The position numbers and the translations under genes were made by a program. 64,000 nucleotides of DNA, taken from assembly GCF_033439725.1 (NCBI RefSeq), contig NW_026944384.1:6448001-6512000 (forward strand), written 5' to 3'. Positions 36,787-47,703 of this stretch are shown here, piece by piece. The notes under the pieces were generated by a model. The model saw only the letters and a list, made by a program, of their open reading frames with translations, was not told where the DNA came from and made no database searches. How positions within the stretch are numbered: position 1 is the stretch's first letter; every line of letters starts with the position of its first letter. Source of the stretch: Neurospora tetraspora. Taxonomy: Eukaryota; Ascomycota; Sordariomycetes; Sordariales; Sordariaceae.

Positions 36787-38512
36787 TTACCCCCCTACTC
36801 CCCCTTTAAAAACAACACCAAACACTGCAGCCCACCCCACAAAATACATCGCAACTAATTATACGAAAATAACTAAAATCCAATATAACCGCACCCAACC
36901 AAATACCTCTCTAAACGGGGGAAAATCAATACTAAAAAGAATATCTACACTAAACCTCCAAACAAACGCTATACAACTACCTACTTCCTACCCGAATCGG
37001 TAACGATACGCCTATCGCCTACTCTTATAGAATTACGCTATAACCTAGTATTAAAACTAAATTAAGGGACATTTCTAAACTTTACCCAGATCTAGGGCTC
37101 TCTTTTACCGTATTACATTAACGATCCGTAATGGAAATAATCAAAATTAAAGCTATTATCCAATTTTTCGTACCGCTCTATTTCTTCTACTAATAATTAA
37201 CTACCCTTTTATTCCTTCGCTAAGGAATAGCCTTAATAATTCCTATACCTACGAAATATAATACCTATTCCCTCTATCAATTATATTATAAATAAGTACT
37301 ACCAAATATAATTAACCAGTGAAAGGTACTACTTTATAACTTACCTATCTAACTAATAAATAATCTACTTTAATAAACTAACTAACAATAATAATACTCT
37401 TCTACCCCCATATCATCAAAGTCGTCTTTAATAAAACCTCGTTCATTTAAAAGTTCCTCCTCTTAATTATCGTTATTATAGCCGTCTAAGCCCCTATTAA
37501 GTCGCATTCGAATGTTATTTATCCTCGTTTTTTATTTATATTATTTAAACTAGTAGGAACTACTCCTATAATTCGTATACTTACCCTCCTTTTCCCACTT
37601 ATTCTTTTATTTCTCAATTGGTTCTAACCGCGTAATCCTTATTATAAATATATTAATAGAAGTATCCATAATATTACTATCGTTATTATAATTAACCAAG
37701 CTACTATTATATTTTTAAAGAGGTAAAATAAAAAGGAGGAGGCTAAAAGAAAAATATTACCGTTAAGATGTCAAAAGTACTCAAATAATTGAAAATACTA
37801 TTTAAGTACGTCGGTTCGATCTAAGAGACGCTATTTCCAATTATAGTTCAAGGCCGAAGTTAATTAGTTGATTTTGGCTACTTCTAACAAAGAACTAATA
37901 CGAATACAATAAAATACTTCCTCAAAGCAGGCGAAAAAAACTACTATAAATTCGCCTAACTTCTAACGAAATCGGTAAAGCCTTTAACTAAAATATTTAA
38001 TAACATTAGGATCCCTATATATAAAACGTAATTTATTAATAAATTTATAGGGAGACCGAGGAGTAATAGCGAACGTAATGAACGGTTTCTTAATAGTAAG
38101 TAATAAGTAAGCGAGTAAATAATAAAAATACGCTTCTAAATCGCTAATAGCGGGCCTATCTATATAGAGTTTAACCTATACATTTAAAACCTAGGTTTCG
38201 AACTTTTCTTTACTCTCTAAAAATTTTTCGAAGTAAGGAAATACTGGTTTATAGGGAGGCAAATTGAAAGAAGGGGAGGCTTTAAGAAAGGTAATCTCAA
38301 TAATTAATTATTCGATAGAAAAAGTAAATTATCGTTATCGTTCCTAAGAATTCGTCGACTAGACAATTTAAGGAAGTAATTACTAAAGTATTATAAATAG
38401 GGTGTTTATCGCTAAGGAACGAGAGCGACGGTAGGGAGCTCTTTTAGGCGTACTTATGAAAGAATAACGATAGAAGTAACGAAAGTCGTTTTAAAAAGAG
38501 GGTTAAATATAA

Positions 38513-38777
38513 TATAATAGGTTTACAAGAGGGTTATATAGCAAGCAGTCGTATAAAGTTAAAATGCTATATTTAATAAAGAAAGTAGAAAAGAAAGACT
38601 ATATCAAAAGAGTACAATTGAGACAAGGTTTTAAAGTGCGGCGCACGGGCCAGGCAGGCTAAGCGGTCGGGTAGGTCTAGCTAACCAGAGGGAGTATATT
38701 GGCCTTAGCGCAGGCCAGCTGCATACGGCTGGCTTGGCAACAACCAAGCTTAACCCCTGGGCTCTAGCCCTATAACA
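38513..38777 (-). repeat. LTR of nested element (right copy)
   Basis: 265 bp, aligned with 36522-36786. Its first bases are mutated (TATAATAGG for TGTAACGGG), and it ends CCCTATAACA. Confidence 0.88.
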
Positions 38778-38782
38778 AGAAT
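38778..38782. repeat. target site duplication AGAAT (right, nested element)
   Basis: Exact repeat of 36517-36521. Confidence 0.9.
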
Positions 38783-38938
38783 ATAGGCTCTTATTGCGAT
38801 TAGTCGTTGCTATTTTTAAGGTAAGCGACGTTTTCTTTCGTTTCAGTAGGTTTTGAGAGGGATATTATAAGCTGGTTATTATTTATTATTTAAATATGCT
38901 AATCGTTATATTAATATGTTGTATATTAGATTGTTAAT

Positions 38939-39111
38939 TATTAAATTTATTAGTAATTGATTAATTCTGTATATTCTATGTGATTGATTTGAGCGCTCTA
39001 GTATAGAGGGTTCTGAGGGTAACCCATATTTGCCAAGACCTGTTAAATCAGGTGGCTAGGACTCTGGCATCTAGCCCACATCTGGCCAGAATGCCACCCT
39101 AGAATCTGACA
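38939..39111 (-). repeat. LTR of outer copia element (right copy)
   Basis: 173 bp that ends AGAATCTGACA, partner of 32209-32381. This copy is less mutated at its right end. Confidence 0.9.
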
Positions 39112-39116
39112 CCACT
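39112..39116. repeat. target site duplication CCACT (right)
   Basis: Exact repeat of 32204-32208. Normal-composition DNA resumes immediately after it. Confidence 0.9.
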
Positions 39117-40928
39117 GTCCCTGTTTCCCAACGTGATGCCCTGCTGGGTGATTGAATGCCCCGATGCGCTGTGTGAGCTAGGGCCAGGCCACCACCTGTC
39201 CGCCCGACAGGTCAACTGCACTCTTGATTTTGACTTCCCACTCTGTTCCCGTCTCTCTCGGCTCTTTCCAGTCTTCAGACACTTCATCTTTTCTCTCTTT
39301 TTCCTCTTTTTCCATCGCCATCTAGATCGCCCTTCCTTTTCCTAGCCTCGTCCGGCAACAACCCCCTTCCTCTTTCCTCTTCCTCTCCATTCGTGCAAGA
39401 CGTCGGTCGTCGTCGCTGTTTGTCGTCATCGTCGTCGTTGTCCCAAAGTTGTTCATTCTCCATTCTCAGTTGTTCTCTCTACTAGTGTGGCACCGTCGTC
39501 GCTGTGTTCAACCGTCCGTCTTCCTCGTTGATTGAAAAAAATTGACAGGACCATCTCCACCGAGACGTCCCCAACAACGCGCCTTCGTCGCTTCGGCTTT
39601 CTCTCGAGATACCCTCCCTCCTCGACCACGCACCACACCACACACCCACTAGACCGCACACAACTGCAGAAATCTCCCAAAATCCAAAATCCAACCAAAC
39701 CCCTAGCTGGGCAAAAGGAAAAAAGATCGATCCCATCAACAACAAACAGCAAAAAGGTTATTCCTTTTAATCCTTGTATTCTACTTCGGCTGCACACGCT
39801 ATTTGTTATCACCGACCGATTTTTATCTCGCGCGTTTTCCGTCTCGTCGACCTCGGCCTCGATTGGTTTTTTCTCGACAACACGCAACGCACCGCAACGC
39901 ATTCGCACTCCAACCACCACGAACACCCGTCGTTCACACAATAATCTCTGGCAGCAACATTCATCAAAGGCAATTGATTGTCCTTGATTCGGAAAGAGCA
40001 GTATACTAGGGTCATCGTGGAGACGTGATCCCCCGGATACAGCAACTACACACACACGGTCAGCTGCTGCTGCTTCTGCCACACACTTTGAGAGTGGAAG
40101 GAAAAAGGATCATCAGTCCTGTTCATTGTTGTTCAAGACGCTCCCGTCCCTTTGGAACAAGTGGAAAAGGTAGCTCTGGCCAGCTCTGTCCTCCTTTGTC
40201 TGTCTCCATTCCGAGAAACAAAGGTTTGACTTCTCCACGCGTCGTCGCTCCCCGCTAGAGGTACTAAACCCGACAGCCACACCACTGCCTGCCAGCCAAG
40301 CATCCACTGCCGCTAGCAGCTCTTCAGGTTGTTGTCTCCTGACCCGGTCAAGTGCAGGCTTGCACACACTGTCTTCGGTCTCAACCGAACCGACTCTGCC
40401 TGACCACCGTACTGCACCTCTTCAAGGTTCGCACCGGTTCGACCAAATTCGCCACCTCACTCCTCTTCTCGACAAGTCATCAATAGAAACTCGAACAACC
40501 CCACCGTCCTTCTTTCCCATCCACCATCCCACCGAACGCGCGAGGTCTTTTTACCTTCTCTCTCCGCCGACCGACGACCGTCTTCTAACAGTCGACCCTC
40601 GACCGCTTCTTTCCCTCTTCTGTTCGTCGCTCCGGCTTTTGAACGCTCTGTCCGCTCATTCGGCTTCCATCACTAGCAGCACAATCTTTCGACCTCCGTC
40701 TTTCGACAATCTCTTAATTGGAACATTCCCAATCATCATCAGCTGTTTTTATACACCAACCACCATTGCATTATCTTCGGTTTGGGGTCTTGGTACAGGC
40801 TTCTTCGACTTCACATCGTTTTCCGCATTCTTCGAGAGAAAATAGAGCGGTCGCAACATCAGAGCGTTTGATCACGTTCTTGCAGCAACCGGTATATTCT
40901 TCCTAATATCCATCCATCATCATCACAA
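39117..40928 (+). promoter_or_regulatory. long CT-rich promoter/leader of the Q-rich gene
   Basis: About 1.8 kb dense in CT tracts and CGTCGT/CACCAC repeats, without a domain-bearing frame, directly upstream of ATG 40929. This composition is typical of long leaders of regulated Sordariales genes. Several small upstream frames (for example 40360-40845) could act as uORFs. The transcript start is not identifiable. Confidence 0.5.
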
Positions 40929-42737
40929 ATGGCGCACATGCAGTACAACCAGCAGGCCATGCCCTCTGGTCTGGCCTCAAGGAGAGGCGGCCAGAACATC
41001 AAGCCCCTCTCTTTCGACTTCAAGTCCATCCCCGAGAACGACACCGGCATTCCTACGCCGCGCACCAGCCGCTCTCACCTTCTGGCGGGTTTGAGAACCG
41101 CCCCCAAGTCGGCTACCGCTACCAGCTTCTCGGTTGGAAACGGTCCCGCCTCGCCCACTGTCAACCCTCATGCCCGGAACAGCCGCAACAACTCGATTAC
41201 TCCCGGCATGTATGACGGCGCCAGCTACCTGAACGGACCTAAGACGTCCATGCCGACCTATGGCGGTATGCACCAGGCTCAACAGCAGGCCATGCAACAG
41301 CAGGCTCTTTACAACGCTGAGGTGGCCGCTTATCAACAGCAGCAGCAGTACACGACCGACCAGATTATGGTCCCACAGCTTTCGATGGATGACTCGGTTC
41401 AGGGAGAGCTTGATCCCAACGTGCACGCTCAACTCATGTACACTAATCACGTTCTGGCTCAGCGTCAGCAGCAGTTGCAACAGCAGCTGCAGGCCCTGCA
41501 GGCGGCTGCTCAGCAGCTCCAGTCCCAGGGTTACCGTATGCAGGGACAGGCCCCGGCCTCACAGCACAACCACCAGTCAGCTGTTTACCAGCAACAGATG
41601 CAGCAACAGGTTCAGCAGCAGGTGGAGCAACTCCAACAGCAGCGTCTCCAGCAACAGTATCTGGCGCTTCAGCAGGCTCGTGCCCAACAGGCTGCTCAGA
41701 TCCAGCACCTCCAGCAGCTCCAGGCCTTGATGACCCCGACTGCTACCCAGCAGCAGAGCGCGTACTCCCTCTACGATCCTACCACTGGCCAGCAGACGCT
41801 CTACGAGGCCACCAACCAGCTCGCCAACCAGACTGCTCAGCTTAACCTCAACAGCTACGGCGGTGTCCAGCAGCCGGCTGTCGGCACTCCCCGCTTGCAG
41901 GTGTCTCCTCCTCCCCCGGCCGAGGCCAGCAAGTCGAACTCGCGGAGCTCTTCGCCTCCTCGCCGCTTCGAGTCGCCCGTCGAGACTGCTGTCAACCCTT
42001 TGCCTCCCCCGAGCGCTAACGCCTTCCGTCGTGGTTATAAGAAGACCATCTCGACTGCGAACGGCAACAAGAACCAGCTGTCCATCTCGACCAACGAGGA
42101 GCCTCCCAAGACTGCCGGTCCCAAGACGTCCACCTTCCCGATGACCCCTATGACCGCCGGTTACGGGCCCGGTCAGGCTCGTGCTGGCGAGCACCCCGTC
42201 CGTCAACCGCGCAACCCGCCCTCGCTGGATGAGCTCAAGTCTAAGCCGACCTCCAAGCACGAGGGTAGCAAGAACTTTGTCGCTCGCACCCGCCGCTCGG
42301 CGATCCACAACCTTGTGCGCGCCGGTCTTGAGAGGCGCAAGGAGGCCCGCTCCTCTGGAAGTATTAGCCCTATTTCCGAGAGCGCCGACGAGCTGGTGGA
42401 GACACCCTTGACGGATAACGATAGCGACTCGGGCCGTAGCGGATCCGGCATCCTGCTCGACCACGACGATGCCGAGTGTAGCCTGCCTAGCTCGCGCACT
42501 AGCACTGGCAGCTGGGGCGCCATCGGCTCGGATCGCCCGAGCTCGCGCCAGAAGACCAACCGCACGAGCGTTGATAGCACCAACTGCTCCGATAACGAGA
42601 CGGCCAGCCGTGACTCTGGCAGCTTTGCGAGTCTGTTGAAGAACAGCAACCGCGGCGCCAAGACGGAGGCCGTTGACGGTCAGCAGCGCAAGGCGAGGCT
42701 TGTATTGACTGCTCAGAAGCGCAGCATTGGTGCTTAG
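40929..42737 (+). CDS. glutamine-rich intrinsically disordered protein (602 aa)
   Basis: Single exon with ATG in good context (CACAAATGGCG). N-terminal residues about 1-60 include KPLSFDFKSIPEND and GIPTPRTSRSHLLAGLR, which look like conserved linear motifs. Residues about 110-300 are Gln/Ala-rich with heptad-like QQL runs (prion-like or coiled coil), then Pro/Ser-rich sequence, a basic patch (FVARTRRSAIHNLVRAGLERR, about 450-470), an SPISESADE phospho-like acidic segment, and a basic tail ending in AQKRSIGA. Strong codon bias (C-ending codons) suggests good expression. Such proteins often act in RNA granules or transcription, but I recognise no family and assign no function. Confidence 0.88.
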   Translation: MAHMQYNQQAMPSGLASRRGGQNIKPLSFDFKSIPENDTGIPTPRTSRSHLLAGLRTAPKSATATSFSVGNGPASPTVNPHARNSRNNSITPGMYDGASYLNGPKTSMPTYGGMHQAQQQAMQQQALYNAEVAAYQQQQQYTTDQIMVPQLSMDDSVQGELDPNVHAQLMYTNHVLAQRQQQLQQQLQALQAAAQQLQSQGYRMQGQAPASQHNHQSAVYQQQMQQQVQQQVEQLQQQRLQQQYLALQQARAQQAAQIQHLQQLQALMTPTATQQQSAYSLYDPTTGQQTLYEATNQLANQTAQLNLNSYGGVQQPAVGTPRLQVSPPPPAEASKSNSRSSSPPRRFESPVETAVNPLPPPSANAFRRGYKKTISTANGNKNQLSISTNEEPPKTAGPKTSTFPMTPMTAGYGPGQARAGEHPVRQPRNPPSLDELKSKPTSKHEGSKNFVARTRRSAIHNLVRAGLERRKEARSSGSISPISESADELVETPLTDNDSDSGRSGSGILLDHDDAECSLPSSRTSTGSWGAIGSDRPSSRQKTNRTSVDSTNCSDNETASRDSGSFASLLKNSNRGAKTEAVDGQQRKARLVLTAQKRSIGA

Positions 42738-44026
42738 AGTGTTGCTGGCACACAAGGAAAGCTTTGAATGGGGCTTTTGCCGGTTTGGTGTCTTGAAGGG
42801 ATGGGTTGGGGCTTACAGGATACAATGTTATGCTAATCACGATTATGCCCCGATGTCTTCAGTTTTTCTTCTACTCTCATTCATGGCACGTCCCCAACTG
42901 ACATGTCTGCTGGGCAAGGTCGCTGTGCCACCTTGTCTTGGGCTTTTTGGTGTCCGCTCAACGGACGAAAACACGGAAAACTGGAGAGGATGAAGAACAT
43001 GGCTTGGTGACGCTTTTACTTTTTCCTGGTTCGCTTCACCACGACTGTGTCTTGTGTTATGCATTTTTGGGAATTGGAATCTTGTTCTGACATTTACGCT
43101 TTTTACGCTTTCACATTCTGTATGGTTTTGGTTCTTCGGTTCTTCACGTTCCTTTGTTCGAATTGGGGAGCTCTTTGGGGAGTTCTATGTCACTTGTAAA
43201 CGGTGGCAATGGTGTAACTTTCTTGGAGAGAAAAGGGTTGAGAGTTTTGACTTGCCGGACATACATACGCAAATGCAAACATGTGTCTACTTATACGGGT
43301 TCAGTGTTCTACCTGGCATGCTTGGTGACTTTGTGAATGACAATTGACATTCGTTCTCCATCTGATCCGTTTGATCCTTTCCTTCTTGTCTGCTTGTCTC
43401 CCGGTGTCCCGGGATGCAGAGATTATGCCCCGAGACCGGAATCTGGCATCGAAATTGTGGTTAGGTTGGGAGACCGTCGTGACTTCCGTCAGTGACGCGA
43501 TAAGGGATCGCTCCTTCCTCTTGTCAAAAGCTTTGCTACTCAAGACAGGTTTTTCTAGGCCGGTAATAGGAAATGGCATTCTCTGTTGGTGGAATTCCGT
43601 GCCCTGGCCCCGGACTTCAGTTCCATCCGACATTTCCAGGCTGTCCTGGTTTCCGTTTTCCTTTCTTTCGTTAAACCACCACCGAGTCAACCACATTTTG
43701 TGTCCTCGAGGTCGCCTTCTCCGCCTCCTTCAGCTTTTCGTCCGTATTCCGTTCCCTTCGATCGTCCGGCAATCAGTGCTCTGGACTGCCAGGACTGGAT
43801 TTGAAGCACGAGACCGAAAACAAGTTCTGCCTAAAGATCAGGCGGAATCATCATTCTCGCGTCTCGGCTATGTCCCAACTACTATCTCCTCCTGTTCTCC
43901 TCTTCCTTCTCTCCCCTCAACGTCGCATTAGATTTTCCGCCTGTCTTCCTGTGCTACAGTTGACTAACTGTCATTCACCGGTCTTCAGTAGTTGTCGTTG
44001 TCATCGATCCCTTCAACTCTGAAGCC
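42738..44026. other. 3' flank and upstream half of duplicated unit A
   Basis: No independent gene supported. From about 43430 the sequence aligns with about 44715 onward, the upstream part of a tandem duplication that includes the two small genes that follow. Confidence 0.5.
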
Positions 44027-44351
44027 ATGGAGTCCTCGAACGCGCATAGCCTGCCCCCGTCCCGTCACATACCTCGAGGGACCACCTATACAGAGACTAT
44101 GAACGATGGCTCCAAAGCAGAGACAACCGAGCCTCGAGCGGACCGCCATCATATGGAACAAGATCAAGTGGAAACATGGGTCTTGGAATACCACACCGTC
44201 TCTGGAATTGGTTTGCAACCTCACCTGACGTATGATAAAGTTGCCAACTGACCAAATCATAATAGGTTGCATCCTTGTGTTGGCTTCATCGATGCTTATC
44301 GGTCCGGAATGGACGGTACTTGTGCTGACATGGATATTTTTTTCGAATTGA
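44027..44351 (+). CDS. truncated small membrane protein (unit A copy)
   Basis: Starts MESSNAHS. Exon 1 is 44027-44210. The predicted 55-nt intron 44211-44265 (donor GTTTGC, branch CAACTGAC, acceptor AATAG) sits at the same place as intron 1 of the unit B gene. Exon 2 (44266-44351) encodes one hydrophobic segment (CILVLASSMLI...VLVLTWIFF) and then stops; about 89 aa. Compared with its partner at 45173-45925 it lacks the second hydrophobic segment and the coiled coil, so it may be a decaying copy or a deliberate short form. Unspliced, the frame would run to 44251 (74 aa). Confidence 0.45.
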
Positions 44352-45172
44352 AGGAGGAATGGGTTTGGTAGAGGAAGCAGCGTAAGATCCTCGTTATAGA
44401 AAGGATATAAGTAACGGGGAGCTGGTGCTGCAGTATATTGTTGTGAAGAAGAATGGGCGTCTTTGAAGGATGATGTGGGTTTGATGTGCTCTTGCTTTTT
44501 CGTTACGTCTTCGTTTTTGGTCCAGTTCTCCCAGGAGCCTACTTACATGTTAAGTCTAACTTTGAAAGTCTCTCAGAGGAGGAATACGCAGTTGTGGCTG
44601 AAATGTCGGTTCATTAGATCGTGTTCTAGGGATTCGACGTCCGCTCTTTTCCAAGGTCAGGTCTCATGCTTTGCTTCTTGTCTGAGTGTTCCCCTGTGCG
44701 GTCATCGCCTCAAGATTTCGCGCCGGAATCGAGGGCACGGTACCTCTAGGCTGAGAGGCAGTCGCGAGTTGCGTCAGTCACGCGGTAAGGAATCGCTCCT
44801 TCCTCTTTTCCAGAGCTTTGCGACCGAAGGAACAATCTGCACTCGGATGGAATTTCTCCGTTCCCGGTGGGAACTCCAAACCGCGGCGCACCCGACGTTC
44901 GAAGGCACACACCCTTCCCGTATTTCCTGACTGGCAAGTTTAGGTTGTTTTTGTTCTCCCTTCTCTCTTCGCTCGTCCCACCCTCAGTGCTTTGGACTGG
45001 ATCTGACGCAGAGGATTGTAACTGTGCAAGCTGTGGTTAACGGTCCGTCCTTCTCCTTCATTTAACATCGCATCAGATTCCCCTCTCGTCCTATGTTACA
45101 GATCCTAACTGCCTTCCACCAGTCTTCAGTAACGCAGTTGCCGTCGTCATCGATCCCTTCAACTCCATAACG
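44352..45172. other. end of unit A and leader of unit B
   Basis: Contains the shared tail of unit A and the promoter/leader of unit B. No separate gene. Confidence 0.45.
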
Positions 45173-45925
45173 ATGGAGTCTTCAATCGCTTTCGACCTTG
45201 TCCTTGGAATTCGTTCGTATCCAACCCCGATGCCTATCGTCTTCGTGCTCTGGCGACTGACCACATCACTACAGGCTTCCTCCTCGAACTCCTCGTGGTG
45301 GCTTCCATGGTGCTTTGTGTTCCTCTGTGGAAGAGGGCATTGACTGTTGAAGACGGCCGCGATTCGGCCCTAGTTCGCGCGCAAGTCGTCAACCTTGTCG
45401 GGCTCCTAGCTCACTTTTTCCTCAAATCGTGGGACTGGTGGGAGTTGAGATCACTGGAGCGGCCTGTCCCTGCGGACCGTTTCGCTACGGCGGCTACCAC
45501 TGCGGATTCAGGTGAGCAGCCCCCCGGCACTGGAAACGTGCAGCTTGAACTGACGGGGATTTTTTGTTGCAGAGCGCAAAAGCAATAGTTCGGGAGAGAA
45601 ACCCGCTCAAGGCTTCGAAAACCTTGATGCCGCAACCGAGCTTGTCCACACTTTCCTCCGCATTTTGGAAGGTTACTCCAAGCAAAATGTCGACCTACAG
45701 GTGCGCTCGCGGAAGCGGGCCCGCCGAAAGAAGAAGGAGGACAAAGGCGCCTACCATAGGGCTGTCTTAAGCGACCTGAAGAACGCAAAGAATGACCTCA
45801 AGATGGCGAAGAAGTATCTTGATGACACGAAGAAGGAACTCGAAAATGAAATCAACATAATCGCCGCTGCTCTGGTTGTCGCTCTTAATAAAGCCCAGCT
45901 TGATATTCACGTCAAGAGGGACTGA
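45173..45925 (+). CDS. small membrane protein with basic coiled-coil tail (unit B copy)
   Basis: Three exons: 45173-45212, 45275-45511 and 45573-45925 (introns 62 and 61 nt; the second has donor GTGAGC and acceptor TTGCAG); 209 aa. After MESSIAFD comes a hydrophobic helix ([18 protein letters not shown]), a second moderately hydrophobic segment ([13 protein letters not shown]), then a Lys-rich helix ([11 protein letters not shown], and [20 protein letters not shown]) that forms a strong coiled coil with a late hydrophobic patch ([10 protein letters not shown]). Donor 1 is a weak GTTCGT, but it is conserved in position in unit A. No family is recognised. Confidence 0.65.
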
Positions 45926-47063
45926 GGGAGTGATAAGTGGTGGGGAACTGGTGCTGCAGTATGGAGCTTTTGGGAAGACTGGGCGTCTTTGGATGAATGT
46001 TAAAAGACGAGAGTGTGAGGTGGCCGGAAGAGGGAGGTTGTTGTGGGCGTGTCATAAGCTTCGATATCATCCATCCTGGGTTTCGTCGAAGGATGAGGAA
46101 TTTGGGTCAATAAGATGGAAGCTTAGCACTCATACTCTCTAGTATCGCCACTATCCGTTAGCGCACTAGCACCAATACAACTACATACCCCCGAGGCCAT
46201 TAGCAGGAAGCGAAACAAGTCAAATCTACCCAAATCAAATCCAAGCAAGTCGCCCCCGGGACTCGGCCAAATCCCTCCGCTTTTCAAGCAAATCCGTAAA
46301 TTTTACCTCAAATCAAGTCCATATCCGACCCCAGATTTGCCTTGCTTGACTTGTTTCACTTCCTGGCCAGCAATCCCGGTCGAACCCGGCCGGGCTGCCG
46401 GGCTCCCTGACATTCCAAGACAAACCGGGCATTGGAATTCGCGGATGGACTTCCCGATAGTGATGATCCGATTTGCACGGGTGTGGCGCTCCTAGGCGAA
46501 GCTGAACCGTTCGCTTGGTATCTGCAAATTCCCAATGACGGACTTTGCGAATTTGCGGTCGCAATTTGGCTGCCGAAAACTGACCAACCATGGTCAAGTA
46601 CGTATTTGCTACGTCTGCCCCTGCGCGCTGAGATTCTGATGTGGCTTGGGCTGAGCTGGGGCTCGGCAAGGTGAAGTGGCTTGCTGCTACGTAGAGACTA
46701 GGGACAAACAACCGGAGATTGGTGTTGGACTATTGGCGAGAAACCTCATTACGTTGATCGCGAAGAGCGTTGGACTGCCACGACTGATGCAGTGGAGATG
46801 AGCTGGTGAGGGAGCCGAAGATGGGGAGATGACGCTTGAAGGTGGAGGTGAGTGTTTGTTGTTGTTGATATATCAACATGCTGTTGACTCTTTGCTGTAT
46901 TTGCGCTGCTGTATTCTTGTCTTCTGCATTTTCATCGCATCTTTTTCTTTCTCATCATCATACGTTAGATTCCACCGAGTTGTTTTCGATACTCCGTTGA
47001 TCCTCAAAGGAGACTGAACATTCAACATTTCCTCCTTCCTACCCAATACCAAACTCTGAAACC
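45926..47063. other. 5' flank of relic, homologous to flanks of the two later copies
   Basis: Around 46475-46510 the block CACGGGTGTGGCGCT ... GAAGCTGAACC recurs at 48889-48920 and 52265-52300, before each membrane-protein copy, showing that the duplications included about 500-600 bp of upstream DNA. No gene supported here. Confidence 0.6.
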
Positions 47064-47703
47064 ATGATATCCACAAGCGACCTTCACCTTCTCGGGTGCC
47101 ACTTTGAACAATACCCCGACTACGAAGAGCAAAACCTTAAGGCAAAGACGGCAGAGACTCCCAATAACCACCAAGAAACCGAATCCCAAACAAACCTGGG
47201 AGTCTTTCACTTCCCTATCATCAGCTTCGGTTTCGTATTTGTGCTCCTGGGCATAACATGTGAGTGCCCAATTTCCACCAGCCAGCACGACCACCACGCT
47301 CTTTATACTAACGCAATATCCAAGCAAAGGCACACTAGCCTCCATCGGGGTCTTTCACTTTCTCACCCACACCCATCATACACTAAACCAGGACATGGAC
47401 ATTTCCACTTGGTCCGCTCGCCTCTTGCCAATGTCATTGTCCCCCCAAAACAAATCGGTTACTGATTCCTTGATGGGGTTTGCCTTCATCGAAGCCATTG
47501 CAAGGAAAGACTTCTCCAGCAAATGGAGGAACGCACTGGAGTTTGAGCTCAAGTTGGAGGTGGAGGCGATGCCGTTTGAGAGTGCTGTGCTGGGGTTGGA
47601 GGATTGGGTTTATAAGAGAAAACCTCCGCGCACTCTAAGGTTAGCCTACACGCACTCTAAGACCCACAAAGTCCCAAGGGTTAGGGTCCCTGGCACCCTA
47701 TAA
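47064..47703 (+). pseudogene. truncated relic of the multi-pass membrane protein family (copy 1)
   Basis: Exon 1 (47064-47259) encodes a short tail and helix 1 (FHFPIISFGFVFVLLGITC), ending in the family's phase-1 GTGAGT donor. Exon 2 starts at 47330 and matches paralogues: ISTWSARLLP against DFSGRLKPEVL, SLMGFAFIEAIA against SLMGFAYAEAAV, WRNALE against NNALDAMP. Beyond this the homology stops. All later exons, the ectodomain and the last helix are absent, and a 595-bp MITE sits at 47616. The frame reads about 30 codons into the MITE and stops at 47703. Confidence 0.8.

Larger units (their letters stand above)
36522..38777 (-). mobile_element. nested LTR retroelement, 2.26 kb, probably non-autonomous
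   Basis: Two 265-bp direct LTRs (36522-36786 and 38513-38777) flank a 1.73-kb interior, with AGAAT duplicated on both sides. The LTR begins TG and ends CA in the less-mutated copies. A purine tract on the - strand beside the left LTR (GGGGGAGTAGGGGGG) suggests - orientation. The interior has no recognisable reverse transcriptase or integrase motif and is too short for a full element, so it is either a non-autonomous derivative or deleted. It inserted into the 5' (gag-side) half of the copia element and was then RIPped. Confidence 0.85.
32209..39111 (-). mobile_element. RIP-degenerated Ty1/copia retrotransposon with nested insertion
   Basis: It is bounded by 173-bp LTRs and 5-bp target duplications (CCACT). 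A purine-rich tract next to the left LTR on the - strand (AAGGGGGTA) and copia reverse transcriptase read on the - strand give the orientation. Around 33440-33720, translation through stops shows KFLNSLRSYI..., aligning with copia KxLRLLKALYGLK, then FILYYIDNIVFIF (33526-33482), the FYVDD catalytic motif with the second Asp changed to Asn. The interior is AT-rich with stops everywhere, typical of RIP. Removing the nested element (36522-38777 plus one 5-bp repeat) leaves about 4.64 kb, normal for a copia element. It is not the same family as the element at 1-4570, as its LTR and RT sequences differ. Confidence 0.9.
43430..45990 (+). repeat. diverged tandem duplication, units A (43430-44480) and B (44715-45990)
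   Basis: Matching landmarks in the same order: a GGATCGCTCCTTCCTCTT-type block (43505 and 44785), a leader ending TCATCGATCCCTTCAACTC before the ATG (about 44000 and 45150), the splice donor context TTGGAATT, a CTGACCA branch region, and a tail with AGCTGGTGCTGCAGTAT or AACTGGTGCTGCAGTAT (44420 and 45945). Unit A lacks the DNA that encodes the coiled-coil half in unit B. Confidence 0.85.

Noticed and set aside
41577-42755. 392-codon - frame opposite the Q-rich gene
   Set aside because: Leu/Val/Arg/Ala composition is the mirror of the Gln/Ala/Ser codons of the real + strand gene.
43344-43931. 195-codon + frame
   Set aside because: Falls in the leader part of duplicated unit A; the corresponding frame is not kept in unit B.
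46370-46450. GTCGAACCCGG, resembling a tRNA B-box on the - strand
   Set aside because: No matching acceptor stem or D-arm at the right distance.
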